A stretch of DNA of 64,000 nucleotides. Origin: Henriciella sp. AS95. GTDB lineage: Bacteria > Pseudomonadota > Alphaproteobacteria > Caulobacterales > Hyphomonadaceae. Made by a program: the position numbers and the translations under genes. This document shows positions 44,321-51,778 of the stretch, in pieces. Numbering within the stretch: position 1 is the stretch's first letter; each line of letters opens with the position of its first letter. The notes under the pieces were generated by a model. It was given only the letters and a program-made list of their open reading frames with translations. It was not told the DNA's origin and made no database searches. The stretch lies in NCBI RefSeq assembly GCF_038900055.1, contig NZ_JBBMQM010000001.1:2790001-2854000 (forward strand). The letters are read 5' to 3'.

Positions 44321-45564
44321 TCTTCTTCGCTCTGGCGACGACCTGGCTGTTTTACCTGGTCGGCGGGCTCTACGTGCTGGGGCCCGTGCTGGGCGTCTGC
44401 CTGACGGCCGTGCTGGCGGCGAAGCTGTATTTCGCCGGTTCCGATGTCGCGGTCCGTCCCCCGCATCGCGTCCCGGCCGGTGTGTGGGTCTGGATCGTCG
44501 GCATGCTGGTCATGCTGCTGGCGCTGGAGATTGGCCATGCCAGCAACAATCTCGGCATCGGCCAGACCATCAAGTCGACCATTGGCTGGGCGAAAGGCTG
44601 GGCGTTGCTTGCGCTCTTTCCGCTGATTGGCGCCTGCCTCAACATCAGGCTCGAAACCATCATCCGGGCAGCCGGCATCGTTGCGCTCGGCTCGCTCCTC
44701 CTGACCCCGCTCCTGATGTTCGCACCGAAAGTGGGCCTGCCGGAGGTGATCTTCGTCTCGCCGCTCAAGCTTGTCGGCGGGCCGGGACCGGAATTCTTCG
44801 CGATCCAGCTTTATTCGATCGAACCGACCGACGGCTCGACCCGGCTGCGCTATTTCACACCATGGTCGCCAGCCGCGGGGCTGATCGGCAACATGTACCT
44901 AATTTTCGCGCTCGCCGACCGGCGCAAGCTCTGGAAGTGGATCGGCGTCATTTCAGCGCTCTGCATCATCGTCTTTTCCAAGTCCCGGCTCGCCATTGCA
45001 GCCGCCCTGTTCATCTGGCCCCTCGTCGTCGCCATCGGCCAGGCGCGCCGTCCCGGCCCCTGGCTTCTGGCCACTGTGGGCCTGTTCCTGGTTACGCCGT
45101 TTGCGCAGGGCATTCTCGACACAATCGATGCGACGCTGAATTCGGTGAAGTCGATGCGCGCCGATTCCACGCGCGTCCGCGAAGCGCTGGGCGACATAGC
45201 CGTGCACCGCTGGTGGACCGAGGCCCCGATCTGGGGCCATGGCGTCGTGGAACGTGGGCCTCACTTCGTCGAATTCATGCCGATCGGCAGCCATCACACC
45301 TGGTACGGCCTGCTGTTCGTAAAAGGCATTGTGGGCGCGCTCGCGCTGGCCATTCCGCTGCTGTGGAGCCTGATCGAGTTCACCATCCTGGCTTTCGCCC
45401 GGTCCCGCACCGGGCAGATCGCCCTCGCCATGGTCATCCTGATGACCTTCTACTCTATCGGCGAGAACCTCGAGATCCTGTCTTATCTGATGTGGCCGGG
45501 CCTGGTGGTGATGGGGATCGCCGCCCGCGAGGTCGCCACTGGCAGCGAGCCGGAAAGCCCCTGA
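44275..45564 (+). CDS. O-antigen polymerase/ligase-like membrane protein (Wzy-type)
   Basis: 429 residues, about ten membrane helices and a large periplasmic loop between helices near residues 280-350 that contains RADSTRVREALGDIAVHRW and GHGVVERGPHFVE. This layout and the HTWYGLLFVKGIVGALAL end match the Wzy_C/O-antigen ligase superfamily. It probably polymerises the repeat unit of the exopolysaccharide. The GTG start at 44275 overlaps the Wzz-like gene by 46 bases, which is long; a later internal start is possible. A strong hairpin follows the stop. Confidence 0.8.
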   Translation: MDQTAHHSRAPEDVVVFFALATTWLFYLVGGLYVLGPVLGVCLTAVLAAKLYFAGSDVAVRPPHRVPAGVWVWIVGMLVMLLALEIGHASNNLGIGQTIKSTIGWAKGWALLALFPLIGACLNIRLETIIRAAGIVALGSLLLTPLLMFAPKVGLPEVIFVSPLKLVGGPGPEFFAIQLYSIEPTDGSTRLRYFTPWSPAAGLIGNMYLIFALADRRKLWKWIGVISALCIIVFSKSRLAIAAALFIWPLVVAIGQARRPGPWLLATVGLFLVTPFAQGILDTIDATLNSVKSMRADSTRVREALGDIAVHRWWTEAPIWGHGVVERGPHFVEFMPIGSHHTWYGLLFVKGIVGALALAIPLLWSLIEFTILAFARSRTGQIALAMVILMTFYSIGENLEILSYLMWPGLVVMGIAAREVATGSEPESP

Positions 45565-45571
45565 AAAGAAA

Positions 45572-45598
45572 CGGCGCCGCGCAGGAAACGCGGCGCCG
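45572..45598. terminator. Bidirectional terminator-like hairpin
   Basis: CGGCGCCGCG (45572-45581) pairs perfectly with CGCGGCGCCG (45589-45598) around CAGGAAA. It sits between the convergent polymerase and glycosyltransferase genes. Confidence 0.8.
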
Positions 45599-45625
45599 CT
45601 GGAACGACCTGGATGGCAGGAGAGA

Positions 45626-46630
45626 TCAGGCGCTCAACGCCTCGACCTTGTCGGACAGCACCCGGTTCCACCCCCCGATCATCTGGTCGTACTCACCTGC
45701 CACATGCGCTCTGGCCTGGAAGCCACGACGCTGGATGAACGGGTCTGCGGCTGCATGCTCGATGGCGCGTCGCAGGTCACAGACGGCAGATACGCGGTGC
45801 GCATAGCCGTGATCTGCCATCTGCTGGCGAAGGCCGTCAATATCGGCGGCAATGATCGGCCGCCCCGCCGCGCGGGCTTCTGCGCCAACAAGGCCGAACG
45901 CTTCCCAGCGCGATGGAATGGCAACCACGTCGACACTTTCCAGGAATGCCTTCGGCGAAGTGAAAGCCTCGCAGATTTCGACATGTTCGAGCCCTGACGC
46001 CGCCTCCATGAGCGCGGCCTTCTGAGGACCGTCGCCAGCAAGGCGCAGGCGCGCTGTACTGGGTGAGACCCGCTGCATGGCCTTGATGAGGAGGTCGAAG
46101 CCCTTCTGCTCGTGAAACCGGCCAAACGCGCCGATCATGAGCGGCCCTTCCTTTCGGCTGACAGGGGGTAAATCCATCAGGGACTGGACATCGCAGGCCT
46201 GTCCGATGACCTCGATCTTCAATGCCGGTGTCAGACGCGCCTCGTCGATCCAACGGGCTTGCTCATGCGATACCGCAACGACCTCATCGACCAGCCGGTA
46301 GGCTTGTCTCAACATGGCCCGGAAGCGCGTACGGTTCGAAACGCAGAACCGTTCGAAGCCCTCCGTATAGGTATGCTCGATGAGGATGATCCGGTCGAAA
46401 CCGCCCCGAAGCCGGATATTGGCGAGCATGGGCAGCTTGCGCCAGTTCGCGGTGAAATGGATGACCGCGATGTCACCGGCCCCACGCGCGCGTGGCATGC
46501 CCTTGCGAATGTCGGCGGTTTCATGGATGCCAAGGACCCGCAGGCGCGGGTCGGAGAAATTGTCGAGGGCCCGCATGACGCCGCCCATGGCGGTGTCATC
46601 GAGGATATGAACAATATTACGACGAGGCAT
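45626..46630 (-). CDS. Glycosyltransferase family 4 (group 1)
   Basis: 334-residue GT-B enzyme, last gene of the minus-strand exopolysaccharide operon. The C-terminal Rossmann half shows the donor-site pattern GAFGRFHEQKGFDLLIKAM, LRLAGDGPQ and VAIPSRWEAFGLVGAEARAA. The N-terminal acceptor half is short. It starts four bases after the upstream glycosyltransferase stop. It would add one sugar to the lipid-linked repeat unit; donor and linkage unknown. Confidence 0.88.
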   Translation of the reverse strand: MPRRNIVHILDDTAMGGVMRALDNFSDPRLRVLGIHETADIRKGMPRARGAGDIAVIHFTANWRKLPMLANIRLRGGFDRIILIEHTYTEGFERFCVSNRTRFRAMLRQAYRLVDEVVAVSHEQARWIDEARLTPALKIEVIGQACDVQSLMDLPPVSRKEGPLMIGAFGRFHEQKGFDLLIKAMQRVSPSTARLRLAGDGPQKAALMEAASGLEHVEICEAFTSPKAFLESVDVVAIPSRWEAFGLVGAEARAAGRPIIAADIDGLRQQMADHGYAHRVSAVCDLRRAIEHAAADPFIQRRGFQARAHVAGEYDQMIGGWNRVLSDKVEALSA

Positions 46631-46634
46631 CGGC

Positions 46635-47615
46635 CTATCCCTTCTTCAGAGCTGCAGTGAATGTCCGGCCTGCAAGGTCCATCATTGAGCGCAGGGCCAT
46701 GGCGGCACCAAGCGTAGTCAGCGTCTTGACCGGTTCGCGCCAGAGAATGGATGGGCTGCGCGCAAGGGCGTCCTTCATGAGGGACAGGGCCATGGCGCCG
46801 TCATTCAGGCGAATACAGCGGCGCGCCAGATACCGTAGCTGGAACGCTTCGGCGGCCGGTGACCAGCGAGACGCAAATTCTGCGTCGAGAGACCAGACCC
46901 TGTTTCGAACCCGGTCCCAGGTCTCGAATTGCCGGACAACATTTGCGGAGAGTCCCCCCTCATTGATCCGGTAGTGCGTGTAGGCACCGCGAATACCTTC
47001 GAACTGCCAGGCGGTCGTCAGCGCAATCCGGATCCAGCATTCGATGTCTTCCGACTGACGGAAGGTCTCGTCGAAATAGCTGAGCCTGTCGCCAGGTGTC
47101 GCCCTGAACGCGATGTCGTCGAAGACGGCACGGCGAATGACCGGGGCGGACCCGTTGCCGATCGGGTTGCGAAGGAAGACGTGATGCGCCTTGATGCCGT
47201 GAAGCCGCGGGCGCTGAACAATGCGAAGCGGCCGGCCCTCATCGTCAATCATTGTCGACGCGGCATAGCTGACGCCGACATGCGGATTGTCCTGCAGATG
47301 GCGCACATGATTTTCGAGCTTCTCCGGCGCCCAGAGGTCATCGGAATCGAGAAAGGCAATGATATCGCCCTCGGCATGGTGGATGCCCGTGTTGCGGGCA
47401 CCGGCAAGGCCCCGGTTCTTCTGCGAAATGATACGGACGCGCGGGTCGGTATAGGCCCGGCACAGCGTAATCGACTCGTCGCTGCCGTCATCATCGATGA
47501 CGAGCAGTTCGAAGTCTTCGAAAGTCTGGGCGAGCACGGAGTCGATTGCGGCCTCGACATAGTCGGCCGTGTTGTAGACCGGCATGACAACGCTGACGGT
47601 TGGTGTGTGGTTCAT
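46635..47615 (-). CDS. Glycosyltransferase family 2
   Basis: 326-residue inverting GT-A enzyme. The N-terminal nucleotide-sugar fold (about 6-215) has VSVVMPVYNTADYVEAAIDS, VIDDDGSDES and the metal-binding DXD region AFLDSDDLWAPEKL. A helical C-terminal tail follows. It overlaps the next upstream glycosyltransferase gene by four bases and has a similar sequence in the core, so the two may descend from a duplication. It adds one sugar of the repeat unit. Confidence 0.9.
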   Translation of the reverse strand: MNHTPTVSVVMPVYNTADYVEAAIDSVLAQTFEDFELLVIDDDGSDESITLCRAYTDPRVRIISQKNRGLAGARNTGIHHAEGDIIAFLDSDDLWAPEKLENHVRHLQDNPHVGVSYAASTMIDDEGRPLRIVQRPRLHGIKAHHVFLRNPIGNGSAPVIRRAVFDDIAFRATPGDRLSYFDETFRQSEDIECWIRIALTTAWQFEGIRGAYTHYRINEGGLSANVVRQFETWDRVRNRVWSLDAEFASRWSPAAEAFQLRYLARRCIRLNDGAMALSLMKDALARSPSILWREPVKTLTTLGAAMALRSMMDLAGRTFTAALKKG

Positions 47616-48547
47616 TTTTCGACGAAGCCTCTGATTGTGTTGGAAGGGAGGAAAGACAGAAAGGCACCGAGGCCGGTGAGGACCGTGCGCCTTGGTTCAC
47701 GCAGCAGCAGGCCCGGATCGGCCACCAAGCCCTGCGCGAGATAGCCAATGGACTGGAAAGGGCTACGCATGCGCAGGGCCCGCCGCGCCAGGTAGCGGTA
47801 GAATGGACCGTGAGCACGGCGGATGGCCTGGCGTGACGGGCCAGTGCCATGCTGCGTTGCGCGCTCGATCATGGTGAGCCAGCCCCGGCGCATCGCGTCG
47901 AGATCGGCTGACTGGCTCTCTGCGCTTGAGCGATAGAAGAGCCATTCTTTATCAATGCCACGGATCGCCCAGCGACCATCCATGGCGACACGAAGCAGCC
48001 ACTCCTGATCCTCGGCGAAGTTCAGGCCGTGTGAAAAGAGTCCGACATCGCAGAGGACCTCTGCGCGGCACGCAATATTGGAGGTCGTGCAGACGGGGTT
48101 TTCCCCGAGCAGCCTTTCCGCATCCAGCTCCGGGACGTGATCGCTGATGCGGCCCGGCAAGTCCGAAACGTCGTCAATAAACCGGACCCGCGTGAAGAGC
48201 ACGCCAGTGTCCGGCTCGCGGGAAAAACGGTCGAGAAGTCCCTGCAGTCGCTCCGGTGCCCAGAGATCATCGGAGTCCAGAAAAGCGACCACCGGCGCAG
48301 AAGCGAGCGAAATGCCATAATTGCGTGCCGCCGATGGCCCGGCATTCTGCTGGCGCATCACACGGATCCGGCAGTCAAGCAGGGAGAAGGAATCGGCGAG
48401 AATGAGGGTGTCATCGCTTGAGCCGTCATCAATGATGATCAGCTCCCAATCTTCAAACGTCTGGTCGGTCACGCTGCGGATCGAAGCCGCTATCGTGCGC
48501 TCGCAATTATAGGCCGGCATGATGATGGATACGGATGGCGGGTGCAT
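47612..48547 (-). CDS. Glycosyltransferase family 2
   Basis: 311-residue GT-A enzyme. VSIIMPAYNCERTIAASIRS, IIDDGSSDDT and VAFLDSDDLWAPERL mark the donor and metal sites. A C-terminal helical segment aligns with the same region of the following glycosyltransferase (ARRALRMRSPFQSIGYLAQG), supporting a duplicate pair. It starts three bases after the flippase stop and overlaps the next gene by four bases, so all four minus-strand genes form one operon. Confidence 0.9.
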   Translation of the reverse strand: MHPPSVSIIMPAYNCERTIAASIRSVTDQTFEDWELIIIDDGSSDDTLILADSFSLLDCRIRVMRQQNAGPSAARNYGISLASAPVVAFLDSDDLWAPERLQGLLDRFSREPDTGVLFTRVRFIDDVSDLPGRISDHVPELDAERLLGENPVCTTSNIACRAEVLCDVGLFSHGLNFAEDQEWLLRVAMDGRWAIRGIDKEWLFYRSSAESQSADLDAMRRGWLTMIERATQHGTGPSRQAIRRAHGPFYRYLARRALRMRSPFQSIGYLAQGLVADPGLLLREPRRTVLTGLGAFLSFLPSNTIRGFVEK

Positions 48548-48550
48548 GGC

Positions 48551-49831
48551 TCAGGCTCCTTCGGACGTGAGGGACAAGGTGAGCGCATCTGCCGGCCGCG
48601 ACTGGGCCAGAACGAATGCCGCGCCCGCGCTGAACAGGCTGGCCATGGTCACCGCGCCGATCGCCGCAGCCAGCAGGCCAGCCCCCGACAAGAGCGCAAA
48701 GGGAGAGACGGCTGCGATGCAGAAGCCGGTGGAGATCGCAAACTCGCGCTGGGTAGCGCCCTGCGCACGGCAGTACATCCGCGACGCATCGAAGAGCAGG
48801 CGGGCCGGACCGCCGAGGCAGAGGACCGCGACAAGCGTTGCCGCGCCCGCCCAGTCTGCGCCAAACACGATGGGGACGTAGAAGAAGGCAGCAGCGGCCT
48901 GGATCAGATAGGCCGAGCCAAGCGGAGCAACCATGGACCAGATCGCCTTGCGGAAATGGCTCGCCTTGTTCGCCGCCGCGCACAGATGAGGATAGAAGGC
49001 CGTTGAGAACGCACGGTTCAGCGCCGAAGAGACGCCGAGCCCGGCATTAAAAGCGAAATAGTAGAGGCCGAGCGCCTCGACGCCGAAAGTCGCCGACACG
49101 ATGACCTTGTCGAGCTGGTCCCGGCACGCGGTGAGAAGTTCCGCCCCCAGCACAGGCAGCGAGAAACGCATAATATCGCCCGTGGCCTCAAACCCGGCGG
49201 CCCGGTTTCGCGCCCAGGGACGCCCGGCCCGCATACCGAACAGCCAGATCGGCGCGGTCAGCAGTTTGGGCAACACGATGGCCCAGGCGCCAAAACCGGT
49301 GAAGGCCAGGACAGCCGTGAGCAAGTGGTCGGCAACGGTCTGCGAGGTGGCAACGGTGGCAATGCGCTTCATGCGCTGCTCACGCAGCAAGATGTATGTG
49401 TGCATCAGGCCGAACGGCATCATCAGATAAACACCGGCCAGTGCCGCGATCATCAGGCCAAGACCCCTGCCCGGCACAAGTGTTTCGACAACCCCGCCGA
49501 CAATCATCTGCACGATGGCAAGCCCGAGGCAGATCCGCCACATCAGGCGATGCGCCGTGTTGGCCACCCGGTCGAGCTCCTCGTCGGTCGCCTTGATGAC
49601 AGCGGCGCCAATGCCATTCTCGGTAAAGACGCGCACGAGTTCGAATACGGTCAGTGCGATGGCGGCAACGCCGAAGGCGGCAGCATCAAGCTGACGGGCA
49701 AGAATGACGGCAGCAATGATACGGCCCACACGGCTAACCAGCTCGGCGAAGGCCAGCCAGCCGATATTACGTGAGAACCGGTCGGCCGAAACCTGACGGA
49801 CCTTTGTAGAAATGAAGCGCGTAATGGCCAC
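48551..49831 (-). CDS. Polysaccharide flippase (Wzx-like)
   Basis: Moves the lipid-linked repeat unit across the inner membrane. About 12-14 hydrophobic helices; the opening RNIGWLAFAELVSRVGRIIA is typical of the MOP/PST superfamily. Start: the frame extends to 49897, but GTG 49831 (VAITRFISTKVRQ) has an AGGAG site about eight bases upstream and gives 426 residues, the normal size. It is the first gene of the minus-strand operon and is divergent from the initiating transferase across a 315-base control region. Confidence 0.87.
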   Translation of the reverse strand: MAITRFISTKVRQVSADRFSRNIGWLAFAELVSRVGRIIAAVILARQLDAAAFGVAAIALTVFELVRVFTENGIGAAVIKATDEELDRVANTAHRLMWRICLGLAIVQMIVGGVVETLVPGRGLGLMIAALAGVYLMMPFGLMHTYILLREQRMKRIATVATSQTVADHLLTAVLAFTGFGAWAIVLPKLLTAPIWLFGMRAGRPWARNRAAGFEATGDIMRFSLPVLGAELLTACRDQLDKVIVSATFGVEALGLYYFAFNAGLGVSSALNRAFSTAFYPHLCAAANKASHFRKAIWSMVAPLGSAYLIQAAAAFFYVPIVFGADWAGAATLVAVLCLGGPARLLFDASRMYCRAQGATQREFAISTGFCIAAVSPFALLSGAGLLAAAIGAVTMASLFSAGAAFVLAQSRPADALTLSLTSEGA

Positions 49832-50146
49832 GAAGATGTCTCCTGCTTGATGACGCAAAAGACCTTTCAAGAATCGCCGCAGTTCGGACCGCAACAATGC
49901 GAATCCTCTAGCACCTTGTATTTACATCGAAAAATGAAATTGGCACGTCAGCGGCCACAGGATGCGGAATGCCTGTTCCGCTGCAATGTGCAAGGACTGG
50001 CCTCTGCAAAATGCAAGACATGACGGCGATCAAGAGGCGAGCGAACAACCTAGTACATTGAAAATTCTAAATAAATTATCGGGCGCCTTCTGCGGAATGC
50101 CTCCTGCGCTGTGGTGGAGCAGTTCATCACCAGCAGGAGACTACCC
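49832..50146. promoter_or_regulatory. Divergent control region of the exopolysaccharide cluster
   Basis: Contains two copies of CTGCAA-N2-TGCAAG at 49981-49994 and 50004-50017, 23 bases apart. At 49941-49957 a sequence satisfies the GG/GC spacing of sigma-54 promoters on both strands. Read on the minus strand (TGGCCGC-N4-GTGC) it would drive the flippase operon with the two repeats upstream, as enhancer sites usually are. The match is partial. AGGAG precedes ATG 50147. Confidence 0.5.
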
Positions 50147-51586
50147 ATGTCGCTTCCCCAAACCGCTCGCGTCGTTCAGCAGATCCAGCCGGTCGCCGCG
50201 CGGCCAAGTTTCAGCCCTTTCGAACAGCTGCCGCGGACCTCGGTTCTCGGATATGATTTGCTGAACGCAACGCTGGCGCAAACCGCTTACTGGATCGCCA
50301 ACCGCGCCCAGGCCCGCATCCCGACACAGATTTCATTCCTCAACGCCCACTGCGCCAACCAGGCGCGCAAAGACTGGCGGTATCGCGACTCCTTGCAAAG
50401 CGCTGATGCGCTGCTGCCAGACGGGTCGGGCATCTTCCTGGCTGCCAAGCTCGACCAGAAGCCCCTCGGTGAAAACCTGAACGGCACCGATCTGTTCACG
50501 CCGCTGTGCCGCTGCCTGGCGTTTCGCGGCATCCCCGTTTTCTTCCTCGGTGGGCGCGAAGGCGTCGCCGCGGCGGCCGCTGAAAATGCGGTGGCCCAGA
50601 GCCCGAGACTGAAAGTCGCCGGAACGCGGCATGGCTATTTCAGCCCGCGCGAGGAAGAAGATGTCATCCGCCAGATCAATGAGTCAGGCGCGCGGGTCGT
50701 CTTCGTCGCGTTCGGCGTGCCGGACCAGGATAACTGGATCGCGCGTGTCCGCCACCGCATCAACGCCCCGGTCCTTCTCGGGGTCGGCGGTCTGCTCGAC
50801 TTCGTGTCGGGGCGTATTCCGCGCGCGCCGGTCTGGATGCGCAAGGCTGGCATCGAGTGGGTCTACCGCCTGAAATGTGAGCCGAGCCGGATGTGGCGGC
50901 GCTACCTCGTCGGCAATGTGTCCTTCGTCTCGCACGCGGTCGGCTACGCCCTCGCCCGGCGCAAGAGAGCCCTGGTGCGCGGTGTGGACCGGACCGCCGC
51001 GCGGGCCATCGACGTCACAGCGGCCGCGCTCGGCATCGCTTTCCTGCTGCCGCTCCTTCTGACAGTGGCAGCGGCGATCCGTCTGGACAGCAAAGGCCCG
51101 GCCCTTTTCCGCCAGACGCGCATCGGCGAGAATGGCAAGCCATTTGATATGTTCAAGTTCCGCTCCATGAGGACATCCGGTCCGAGCTGGGAGGAGCTTC
51201 AAAAGACGGCAAACGACCACGCCGACAGTATCACCTTCAAGATGAAACGTGATCCCCGGATCACACGGGTCGGGCAGTTCATCCGCAAGTCGTCCATCGA
51301 TGAGTTGCCGCAGCTCTGGAACGTGCTGAAAGGCGACATGTCCCTCGTCGGGCCGCGGCCCGCTCTTCCGGCGGAGGTGGATCAATACTCCACCGTCGAA
51401 CGGCGCCGCCTGCGCGGCAAACCGGGCATCACCTGCCTCTGGCAGATTTCCGGCCGCGCCGACCTGCCGTTCGACCGTCAGGTGGTGCTCGATGTCGCCT
51501 ACCTTAAAAGCCGCACGATCTGGCTGGATTTGTGGATCCTGCTGCGGACCCCGATTGCGGTTCTGACAGCGCGCGGCGCGTACTGA
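50147..51586 (+). CDS. Fused WecG/TagA glycosyltransferase and initiating phosphoglycosyltransferase
   Basis: 479 residues joining two enzymes that are usually separate. Residues about 25-235 are a WecG/TagA/CpsF (GT26) domain: [40 protein letters not shown] and [12 protein letters not shown]. Residues about 285-475 are a bacterial sugar transferase (WbaP/HfsE C-terminal type) with one membrane re-entrant helix, then FDMFKFRSM and [20 protein letters not shown], followed by GPRP. The second half would attach the first sugar phosphate to undecaprenyl phosphate, and the first half would add the second sugar. ATG 50147 with AGGAG is preferred to GTG 50111. A hairpin follows. Confidence 0.88.
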   Translation: MSLPQTARVVQQIQPVAARPSFSPFEQLPRTSVLGYDLLNATLAQTAYWIANRAQARIPTQISFLNAHCANQARKDWRYRDSLQSADALLPDGSGIFLAAKLDQKPLGENLNGTDLFTPLCRCLAFRGIPVFFLGGREGVAAAAAENAVAQSPRLKVAGTRHGYFSPREEEDVIRQINESGARVVFVAFGVPDQDNWIARVRHRINAPVLLGVGGLLDFVSGRIPRAPVWMRKAGIEWVYRLKCEPSRMWRRYLVGNVSFVSHAVGYALARRKRALVRGVDRTAARAIDVTAAALGIAFLLPLLLTVAAAIRLDSKGPALFRQTRIGENGKPFDMFKFRSMRTSGPSWEELQKTANDHADSITFKMKRDPRITRVGQFIRKSSIDELPQLWNVLKGDMSLVGPRPALPAEVDQYSTVERRRLRGKPGITCLWQISGRADLPFDRQVVLDVAYLKSRTIWLDLWILLRTPIAVLTARGAY

Positions 51587-51600
51587 CGAAGCAAGCCACT

Positions 51601-51638
51601 CTTGCAAATTCAAACGACACTCTTCGCAATTTGCAAAT
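51601..51638. promoter_or_regulatory. TGCAA-type motif before the hybrid kinase
   Basis: CGCAA-TT-TGCAAA (51625-51637) matches the TGCAA-N2-TGCAAG pattern with end mismatches, and ATTTGCAAAT (51629-51638) is a perfect palindrome. A half-match, TTGCAAATTC, starts at 51602. This suggests autoregulation of the kinase/activator pair. Confidence 0.4.
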
Positions 51639-51659
51639 ACTTATGACGCATTCTGCAAC

Positions 51660-51689
51660 CCGGGATTGCCCAGAATTCGGCAATCCCGG
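51660..51689 (+). terminator. Terminator-like hairpin after the fused transferase
   Basis: Stem CCGGGATTGCC (51660-51670) pairs with GGCAATCCCGG (51679-51689) around CAGAATTC. There is no T-run immediately after, so it may be a rho-dependent or processing structure. Confidence 0.65.
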
Positions 51690-51778
51690 AACTTGTCGTT
51701 GATTTGTATGGGTTTTTCTTCAGCCAGGACACGCGCCAGATCTTGCAGGCACAGAGCGTCCTTGAAGTGAGAAAATCG

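Noticed and set aside
44484-45806. 440-codon plus-strand frame overlapping the polymerase gene
   Set aside because: Arginine/histidine-rich, low-hydrophobicity product in the wrong frame of a membrane-protein gene; it also runs into the convergent glycosyltransferase.
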